A DNA stretch of 55,450 bases from Oscillospiraceae bacterium. Lineage in GTDB: Bacteria > Bacillota > Clostridia > Oscillospirales > UBA929. Positions within the stretch are counted from its first letter, which is position 1; the number at the start of each line of letters is the position of its first letter. A model generated the notes under the pieces. The model did no database searches, was not told where the DNA came from, and saw only the letters and a list, made by a program, of their open reading frames with translations. Position numbers and translations under genes: made by a program. The stretch covers positions 1 to 55,450 of the forward strand of contig JAISCT010000039.1 of assembly GCA_031265355.1 (NCBI GenBank). The letters run 5' to 3'. Of the stretch, positions 49,874-55,450 are shown in pieces.

Positions 49874-50563
49874 ATGGCCGTGACGGACCAATTGTTTATA
49901 TTGCTGCAAATCAACGACGCCGCCTTTCCCATCGGCGCGTACGCGCATTCGTACGGCCTGGAGACCTACATCCAGGAGGGGCTTGTAAAAACCGCCCAAG
50001 ACGCGGCCGACTATCTGGAGCAAAATCTCAAAGCGTCGTTTCTGTATTCGGAGCTGCTGGCCGCGAAGCTGGCCCATGAAGCCGCATCCCGGCGCGAGGT
50101 GGACGAACTCGCGCGCTTGGAGGAGGCATTGTTTGCGAGCAAGGTCCCGTGTGAGATCCGGCAGGCATCGCAGAAACTGGGCGTGCGTTTTGTCAAGACC
50201 GCCGGTTTGCTGCTTGTGTCCGACACGGTATTTTCGGAATATATCGCCTCTCACAAGGACGCAAAAACCTCTCACGCGGTGGCGTACGGCGTGTTTACAT
50301 CGGCGGCCGGTCTTCGCGCGGCCGACAGCTTGGCCGCGTTTCTCTACGCGCAGGCCGCCGCGATGGTCACGTGCTGCGTCAAGACCATTCCCCTGAGCCA
50401 AACGGACGGTCAGAGAATGCTTTCGGGCGCCAGGCGATTTTTCCCGCAAATCCTGGAGGCGCTCGAAGGACTCGGCCGCGATGATCTGTGCCGTTCTTGT
50501 CCCGGGCTGGAGATACGGGCGATGCGGCACGAAAATCTGTATTCCAGACTGTATATGTCTTGA
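49874..50563 (+). CDS. ureF: Urease accessory protein UreF
   Basis: A 229-aa all-helical UreF (LLQINDAAFPIGAYAHSYGLETYIQEG is the family hallmark; SHAVAYGVFTSAAG; IPLSQTDGQRML). It acts with UreD and the GTPase UreG during nickel insertion. ATG 49874 (MAVTDQLF) has AGGCCGAGGT upstream; the longer frame from 49778 would run through the hairpin and is unlikely. Confidence 0.94.
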   Translation: MAVTDQLFILLQINDAAFPIGAYAHSYGLETYIQEGLVKTAQDAADYLEQNLKASFLYSELLAAKLAHEAASRREVDELARLEEALFASKVPCEIRQASQKLGVRFVKTAGLLLVSDTVFSEYIASHKDAKTSHAVAYGVFTSAAGLRAADSLAAFLYAQAAAMVTCCVKTIPLSQTDGQRMLSGARRFFPQILEALEGLGRDDLCRSCPGLEIRAMRHENLYSRLYMS

Positions 50564-50575
50564 GAGGGAAAGAGA

Positions 50576-51190
50576 ATGCATTGTGTAAAAATCGGCGTGG
50601 CCGGGCCTGTGGGGTCGGGAAAGACGGCCTTGATTGAGGCCGTCACCCGGCGTATGGCCCAGGATTACAGCATCTGTGTCGTGACAAACGACATCTACAC
50701 AAAAGAGGACGCCGAGTTTCTTGTCAAGAACAGTGTACTGGACAAAGAACGAATTGTGGGCGTAGAAACCGGCGGATGCCCCCATACGGCCATCCGCGAA
50801 GACGCTTCTATGAATCTTGAGGCCATCGACGAGCTTGTGCGCCGTTTCTCCGACACCGAGATCGTATTTGTGGAGAGCGGCGGCGACAATCTCTCCGCCA
50901 CATTCAGCCCGGAACTGGCCGACGCGACGATATTCGTCATCGACGTGGCCGAGGGCGATAAGATCCCCCGCAAAGGCGGTCCGGGCATCACGCACTCCAG
51001 CCTGCTGGTGATCAACAAGACGGACATTGCCCCGTATGTGGGCGCCAGTCTGGCGGTCATGGAACGCGACGCCAAGAAGATGCGGGGCGAAAAACCTTTT
51101 CTCTTTACGGACATGCGCAGCGGCAAAAATGTGGACGGCGTGGTTGATTGGATCAAGAAAAATGTCTTACTGGAGGACATGCGGCCTTGA
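50576..51190 (+). CDS. ureG: Urease accessory GTPase UreG
   Basis: A 204-aa SIMIBI GTPase that powers nickel delivery: P-loop [12 protein letters not shown], the CPH-like nickel motif [32 protein letters not shown] and the guanine motif NKTD. The length matches the family. It lies 12 bases after ureF and overlaps ureD. Confidence 0.97.
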   Translation: MHCVKIGVAGPVGSGKTALIEAVTRRMAQDYSICVVTNDIYTKEDAEFLVKNSVLDKERIVGVETGGCPHTAIREDASMNLEAIDELVRRFSDTEIVFVESGGDNLSATFSPELADATIFVIDVAEGDKIPRKGGPGITHSSLLVINKTDIAPYVGASLAVMERDAKKMRGEKPFLFTDMRSGKNVDGVVDWIKKNVLLEDMRP

Positions 51191-51984
51191 ATGAGAACAG
51201 ATACGGCGCGCAGTCCACGCTGTGCGTCACAGCGCGGCCGGCCGGAGGACGCACGGTCCTTGCCGACGTGCGCTTCACCGCGCCCTATAAAATCCTCCAT
51301 CCGTTTTATGACGAAAACGGCAGTATGAGCGTGATGATGGTCAGCGTTTCCGCCGGGATTCTGTCGGGCGACAGCCAAAAAATCGACATCACCGTGCGGG
51401 AGGGCGCGCGGCTCACCGTCACGTCGCAGGCGTTTGAAAAGATACACAAAATGGATGACGGCGCTTTCGCGACGCGCGATACGCGCCTCGTGGTGGAAAA
51501 AGACGCCGCGCTGAGCTACGCGCCGCTGCCTGTCATACCCTTCAAAGATTCCGCTTTCAGGAGTCAAACGGAGGTGCGGCTGGCGGAGGCCTCGTCGCGT
51601 TTTTTTCAGAGCGAAATCATCTCATGCGGGCGGGCCTCCCGCGGTGAAAGATTTGCGTACCGCGAATACAAATCCCTGACGAAAATATACGAAGGGGAGA
51701 CGCTCATATACGCCGACAACGCCGTATACAGGCCCGGCAGCGCGCCCATGGAGCGCTTTTGTCTTTTTGAGGGATATACGCATCTGGGGACATGTCTGAT
51801 GGTAAACCAGGACATCTCGGAGGAACAGACCGAAGCGCTGCGCGCGGCGGTGTACGCGCTGAAAGACGGTGTGGGCGGCGTCACCAAGACAGGGTACGGC
51901 GGCCATTGCGTGCGGGCCCTCGCGAACGGTTCGGAGCCGTTGCTGGCGCTAAATGATAAAATACGGGAAATTTTGGGACCGTGA
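51187..51984 (+). CDS. ureD: Urease accessory protein UreD/UreH
   Basis: A 265-aa beta-rich scaffold for nickel insertion ([32 protein letters not shown] is the family hallmark; [28 protein letters not shown]). The TTG at 51187 overlaps the ureG stop (TTGA) and has GGAGG 10 bases upstream. It is the last gene of the urease operon. No clear terminator is visible in the 43 bases before the convergent gene. Confidence 0.93.
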   Translation: MNENRYGAQSTLCVTARPAGGRTVLADVRFTAPYKILHPFYDENGSMSVMMVSVSAGILSGDSQKIDITVREGARLTVTSQAFEKIHKMDDGAFATRDTRLVVEKDAALSYAPLPVIPFKDSAFRSQTEVRLAEASSRFFQSEIISCGRASRGERFAYREYKSLTKIYEGETLIYADNAVYRPGSAPMERFCLFEGYTHLGTCLMVNQDISEEQTEALRAAVYALKDGVGGVTKTGYGGHCVRALANGSEPLLALNDKIREILGP

Positions 51985-52027
51985 GAGAGGCTTCCGCAGT
52001 CAAATTCAGCCGTTTTACAGCCAATCG

Positions 52028-52545
52028 CTATTCAAGCTCTCTCGCTTCTTCAAGAAAAGCTTTGCGTTTTTTATGGCGCTCTTTTAAATCAGCAAATAGC
52101 TGTTCCCAGCGAGGCTTGTCTTTTAATACTCGCACATATATATCCTTGACTTTGCCATAATAGCGCACGGCTTGTTTATATCCTCTTCGGTTTGGCCCCG
52201 CGCCGCCTTCGGCATGCCTGAGTGCCAATTGAGCAAAATACTCGCTTATATCCTCCGGAAAGTCATGCTTTAGCTTGTCCGCAAAATAATCGCGATCAAT
52301 CCCCCAAAAGCCAAAGCCACGAGAGACGGGCCCCTTTTTAAATATTATGTCATATACTTCTTGCTTTAGGCCTTCATCCAAGCAAATATTCAGATAACCG
52401 GTAAAATCCCGCTTCTTTAATTCTCCGAACAGCATATCGCGAACGCGGGTATTTCCTGGCAGAGTTCCACCAGCAAATCTTTTATCTGCGCTGCCGATTT
52501 TCCGTTTAAGACAGACTCAATTGTTTCAGCCTCGGAGTTGTTCAT
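52028..52545 (-). pseudogene. Frameshifted gene of unknown function
   Basis: ATG 52545 has a strong AAGGAGG 8 bases upstream and begins MNNSEAETIESVLNGKSAAQ, but the frame ends after 42 codons. The reading frame that continues (VRDMLFGELKKRDFTGYLN... to LEEARELE at 52028) lies one base out. Adding one C to the CCC at 52451-52449 would join them into a single ~172-aa protein. The C-terminal half is helical, with ERHKKRKAFLEEA at the end, and resembles the tail of SWIM zinc-finger proteins; this is weak. It is either a pseudogene, a slippage site or a sequencing error. Confidence 0.65.
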
Positions 52546-52639
52546 GAGAAAGACCTCCTTTTCAACAGTATATGCAAACCTGTTCCATGGTCTTTTTCAA
52601 ATCCTTAAGCCTCAATTTGATGGTTTCAGACAGCATCCT

Positions 52640-54295
52640 TTATTTCTCCACGACAAGCCAGCGTCCGGTCTTCGCTGGGCCGATCCTCTCGACAAGCCTC
52701 AAGTCCTTTAGCGTCTTGACGTTCTTCTTGACATTGCGCTCGTTGATTCCCAGCTCTGTTGTCAGCAGCTTCACGGTGACAGACGGGTTGCTTTTCATGA
52801 TTTCGAGAATCTTCACCTGAATCTTGTTTACGGTGTCGCCATTGGTGTCTTTTACGGTGTCTCTTACAGTGTCTTTGGTGTCTTTTACGGTGTCACCACC
52901 ATTGACTTTTGAGACACCGTTCAAAACGTACCTACCGTGCGCGTCCTGCTTGGCAATCCCCAGTTCAAGCAGTCTGGAGACGTACTGCGTCAAGTTGGCA
53001 TCGACCTTTTGCCCATGGTAGAGCGAATAGATTATCAGTAACTCCTCTGTCGAGAGCTGGTCGGTTACGCTTTCGCCGATGCTCCTGAAAAGGGCCAGCA
53101 TCTTCTCGTCAATCTTGCTCCCTTTGAGCCTGATGCGCACGATGTACTCGTCCGAGTCGAGGAAGTCCGGCAGATCCTTTGCCTCTCGGATGCACAGCTC
53201 GTAAATCAAGTCCATGCCCTGTCCAGCGCGTTCCACCAAGCCGCAACGTGCCAGCATCTCCGCGATGAGGCGGTTGCGCGGTGCCTGACGGAACATGATG
53301 TTCTCGCGGGTGATGCCGTGAGGGAAGCCGCCGGGGCTGTCTATCTCCAAGCGGTCACGATACTGCTTGACGAATATGCTACCGGAGAGCTGGTAATTGC
53401 GATGGCTAACGGAATTCAAGATGGCTTCGCGCACTACCCGCTCATTATAAGCGGGGATGTCAAAGACAAAGAGCCCGTCCTGATAGTGCAGCTTGTCATT
53501 GCGCAGGTTGACAAGCCCCCACAGTTTGTCAAAGAACGCGAAGAATCCAACGCGGAACTCCTCCCGCGCAGCAGCTGGGCCGGGTCTGTTCGATGGCCTG
53601 TACTCGAAGATGACCTCTGCTTGGGCGAGGTGGCGGTTCAAGGCCGCAGACGTGCCGAACAGAATCAGCGCCGCATAGGTGATGCCCTTGTCGGTGACAG
53701 CTCCGATGTCGCGCAGCAGTTGCTCTGTCTCGATGCTTTCAAGCCGATTCAGCAGTCCCGCCTTGTCCGGGTCGGGCTTTATCCTCTTAACCCACTTGGA
53801 GCGGAAGACCTCTACCGCGTCAGCATTGATGTCTGCCATCGTCGCATCGGCGCAGCAGTCGGATGAGAAGTCGTGCCCGGTCTCGGCGTATATCGCCCGC
53901 CGCATCTCCTCCGTCATCTGCATCAGCTTGTCACCCTCGTACCACCACGCGATGCCCTCGTACTGGATGGGCAGACCTGCCGGACGTGCGGCAACGTCAA
54001 AAACGAGAACCCTGTCCCCCTCCGGATCATAAAGCTCGAAGTCAATCATCACATGAAGCCGCTCGATGAAGCCCAGTCTTGTGCGCTCTGGCTGCTCGAA
54101 CGCCTTGCTGCCGACCACCTTGCGTGGACGCTTGTCGCTGATGCCGAACACCAGCTTGCCGCCGCCCACGTTGGACAGCGCACAGCAACACTTGCAGGCC
54201 TCTTCAAAATCGAACCTGTTCTTGGCCTCCTTGAACTGGTAGAATTCGCCCTCCTTGGCCTGCAGCAACTCTTCGATTGTCTCTTTTCGCTTCAA
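52640..54295 (-). CDS. AlbA_2 (Schlafen-type) domain ATP-binding protein with a repeat linker
   Basis: A 551-aa protein from TTG 54295, chosen because AAGGAG lies 6 bases upstream; an ATG at 54313 overlaps that site. AlbA_2 domain at ~8-115 (EFYQFKEAKNRFDFEEAC, SNVGGGKLVFGISD). The HATPase_c_4 region follows (REAILNSVSHRNYQLSGSI; GLVERAGQGMDLIYEL). A Thr/Asp/Lys repeat linker (DTVKDTKDTVRDTVKDTNGD) then joins a winged-helix domain (LTTELGINERNVKKNVKTLK). It is a larger relative of the protein at 561-1952. Role unknown; likely a DNA-binding regulator or accessory ATPase. Confidence 0.83.
   Translation of the reverse strand: MKRKETIEELLQAKEGEFYQFKEAKNRFDFEEACKCCCALSNVGGGKLVFGISDKRPRKVVGSKAFEQPERTRLGFIERLHVMIDFELYDPEGDRVLVFDVAARPAGLPIQYEGIAWWYEGDKLMQMTEEMRRAIYAETGHDFSSDCCADATMADINADAVEVFRSKWVKRIKPDPDKAGLLNRLESIETEQLLRDIGAVTDKGITYAALILFGTSAALNRHLAQAEVIFEYRPSNRPGPAAAREEFRVGFFAFFDKLWGLVNLRNDKLHYQDGLFVFDIPAYNERVVREAILNSVSHRNYQLSGSIFVKQYRDRLEIDSPGGFPHGITRENIMFRQAPRNRLIAEMLARCGLVERAGQGMDLIYELCIREAKDLPDFLDSDEYIVRIRLKGSKIDEKMLALFRSIGESVTDQLSTEELLIIYSLYHGQKVDANLTQYVSRLLELGIAKQDAHGRYVLNGVSKVNGGDTVKDTKDTVRDTVKDTNGDTVNKIQVKILEIMKSNPSVTVKLLTTELGINERNVKKNVKTLKDLRLVERIGPAKTGRWLVVEK
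52829..52905. repeat. Short tandem repeats encoding the DTVKD linker
   Basis: GTGTCTTTTACG-like units recur about five times and encode D-T-V-K/R-D repeats. Such arrays often vary in copy number between strains. Confidence 0.8.
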
Positions 54296-54345
54296 ATCGT
54301 CACTCCTTTTCATAGATTTTCACGGAAGGAACCAAGCCTATGTAG

Positions 54346-54570
54346 TCAGCTGTTCTCTAAATCAAAATACAACATCCCATTGTTGATGTCAAGAAAAACT
54401 GCACCTACAAACTTTTGGTGCAAGAGTTCTTCTGTAAATTCTCTATTGCTACACCAGTTAAATGTGCCTTCCCCTGTAACAAGTGGATCAATAGCTTTTG
54501 GGAAGTTTACTTTCGAAGGTTTCCATCCGCAGTTGGATAATAATCCCTCCTAGCTCGACATTATCAAAAA
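54346..54570 (-). pseudogene. Broken small gene near the toxin-immunity region
   Basis: Two overlapping reading frames without a good start resemble one damaged protein. The upstream frame reads GDVLFDNVELGGIIIQLRM; the downstream frame reads KPSKVNFPKAIDPLVTGEG, then TFNWCSNREFTEELLHQKF, and ends NGMLYFDLENS at 54346. A one-base shift near 54500-54510 would connect them. The DNA is AT-richer than most of the window. It could be a discarded immunity gene. The rest of the gap to 54586 shows nothing more. Confidence 0.45.
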
Positions 54571-54586
54571 GAACATCCCCCTCCTA

Positions 54587-54949
54587 CTATCGTTGCCTGT
54601 CTCTTATCCTCTCACACAATGAGACATCAATCGCTGTCAATGCCAATATTACCCAATTTATCCAAACCAATGATGTAAATAATTTGTTTGGATCGTTTGT
54701 AGCGGTATATAAAGGGTCAAAAGAGCCCGCCCGGGACAACACGAACAAGATTAACATAACATCTGCGTATACTTGGGAAACAATTGCCAACAAACTGATT
54801 CTTGGCCATCGAAAAGCAAAGAGTCCTAATGCCAATCGAACTCCATCGCGAACATGAATACCAATAAAACTCTCTCGGTTTGCTTGCAAAGAATTTCCTA
54901 AACAGACAGGGATAAAATACAAAGCAAAGGTTATGTAATTGTATGTCAT
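54587..54949 (-). CDS. Small membrane protein, possible toxin immunity protein
   Basis: A 120-aa protein with three to four hydrophobic segments (ITFALYFIPVCLG; ISLLAIVSQVYADVMLILFVL; SLVWINWVILALTAIDVSL). No family was recognised. It begins 13 bases after the stop of the presumed Rhs-like toxin tail, the usual place for an immunity gene, with GGTGA upstream. The role is inferred from position. Confidence 0.6.
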   Translation of the reverse strand: MTYNYITFALYFIPVCLGNSLQANRESFIGIHVRDGVRLALGLFAFRWPRISLLAIVSQVYADVMLILFVLSRAGSFDPLYTATNDPNKLFTSLVWINWVILALTAIDVSLCERIRDRQR

Positions 54950-54962
54950 TTTTCATCACCGT

Positions 54963-55450
54963 CTACTTCTCTCCAGGATATATCATTTTGATGACGTTAT
55001 CCACAACAAAGATCTGTGTGGCAGCACCATATATGCCACCTTTGATCAATAATTTGGCTGCGGCCTCAGCTGTTACCCTAGAGGAATAAGTGATATAGAC
55101 TATAGAAAACATCTCTTTACTAGCACCAACAATTTTCCCATAAACAGTCTTTGTGGGCGCGGCAGCACTTTTACCTCCGATAAAGCCAGCTAATCCATCG
55201 ATGCCAGCATTAACTCCGACCTTTTCCCAATCAACATTTCGGCCGTAAACAACATCTTGCAATGTAGATTCAGCACCACCAAGGAAAGCATTTATACCAG
55301 CCTGGCCGAGCAAACCAAGAGGAGTACCTGTTACTGCACCACTAACAGCACCAAACAATGCTGACACACCCACACTGGCCCAATTTATGTCGCTAAATTT
55401 AGCTCCGTTCCTGATTTGTCCATAAATATTAATTCCTCCAGCAACCACTA
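54963..55450 (-). CDS. C-terminal part of a probable Rhs-like/polymorphic toxin protein, cut by the window edge
   Basis: At least 161 aa of open frame that continue past the right edge; no start codon is implied. The sequence is Gly/Ala-rich and hydrophobic (VGVSALFGAVSGAVTGTPLG, VGVNAGIDGLAGFIGGKSAA), the pattern of the region after the Rhs core in polymorphic toxins. The last ~45 residues (TAEAAAKLLIKGGIYGAATQ...VIKMIYPGEK) would be the toxin tip and match no domain that I know. AT-richer composition suggests horizontal acquisition. Confidence 0.55.
   Translation of the reverse strand, partial: VVAGGINIYGQIRNGAKFSDINWASVGVSALFGAVSGAVTGTPLGLLGQAGINAFLGGAESTLQDVVYGRNVDWEKVGVNAGIDGLAGFIGGKSAAAPTKTVYGKIVGASKEMFSIVYITYSSRVTAEAAAKLLIKGGIYGAATQIFVVDNVIKMIYPGEK

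Noticed and set aside
52562..52636. A 24-codon open frame (MLSETIKLRLKDLKK...) between the AlbA_2 gene and the frameshifted gene
   Set aside because: The only purine-rich stretch touches its ATG directly and no homology was recognised.
1..55450. tRNA, rRNA, CRISPR array or complete insertion sequence
   Set aside because: No T-loop/acceptor pattern, repeat-spacer array or transposase-like protein was seen on reading both strands; a covariance or profile search could still find short RNAs.

Overview
This window looks like chromosomal DNA of a GC-rich, low-oxygen Firmicute, probably a Clostridia-type plant-polysaccharide degrader. The evidence is AGGAGG-type ribosome sites, frequent TTG/GTG starts, TTGACA/TATAAT promoters with 17-bp spacers, lipoprotein solute-binding proteins, a GntR/LacI-hybrid AraR, and an anaerobic-type radical-SAM sulfatase maturase. 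No tRNA, rRNA, CRISPR array or complete transposon was seen.

Layout. (1) 1-3361, minus strand: an accessory cluster with a partial DUF1016/YhcG-like protein, a small HTH protein, an AlbA_2 (Schlafen-type) ATP-binding protein and a DUF4143 AAA ATPase. The ATPase promoter overlaps three direct repeats on an exact 23-bp period. (2) 3540-6707, minus: an MgtA-type P-type ATPase behind a long GC-rich leader that ends in an intrinsic terminator. (3) 6708-20859: divergent araR and a nine-gene arabinose operon. It holds a YtfQ-YtfR-YtfT-YjfF-type ABC importer, a short FGGY kinase, araA, araD and a secreted 1551-aa GH127/GH146-type beta-L-arabinofuranosidase. AraR-like operators sit on both promoters. 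(4) 20868-28600, minus: a small membrane methyltransferase-family protein, a small secreted repeat protein, and a very large secreted enzyme with two GH120-like beta-helix domains fused to an alpha/beta-hydrolase.

(5) 28729-38140: an organosulfate regulon. A cytoplasmic sulfatase and a five-gene SsuABC/TauABC-type importer (two ATPases, two permeases, one lipoprotein) run on the minus strand. A TauE/SafE-type carrier, a LacI-family regulator and a sulfatase-maturase-like radical SAM enzyme run on the plus strand. Three promoters in this block each carry the same 18-bp operator close to the predicted transcription start. (6) 38208-40394, minus: a chemotaxis receptor followed by an FMN-binding lipoprotein. 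(7) 40597-51984: a CsoR/RcnR-family metal sensor diverging from a nickel/peptide-type ABC transporter (five genes), then a urease operon ureA-B-C-I-E-F-G-D, so nickel import, urea entry, urease and its maturation factors lie together. (8) 52028-55450, minus: a frameshifted gene, a second AlbA_2 ATP-binding protein, and an AT-richer tail. The tail holds a probable polymorphic-toxin (Rhs-like) C-terminus, a small membrane protein that may be its immunity protein, and a broken gene remnant.

A 74-bp repeat made of two adjacent hairpins occurs three times (6227, 44534, 48749). Two copies lie inside the nickel and urease operons and end in the ribosome-binding site of the next gene.

The arabinose block releases arabinose outside the cell, imports it and sends it to the pentose phosphate pathway. 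The sulfate block appears to import an intact sulfate ester, cleave it in the cytoplasm and export the anion. The GH120 fusion lies just downstream of the sulfatase and may share its transcript. The most unusual findings are the three-promoter sulfate regulon, the complementary degeneracy of its two ATPases, the GH120-GH120-hydrolase fusion, the 74-bp repeat and the 23-bp triple repeat at the DUF4143 ATPase promoter.
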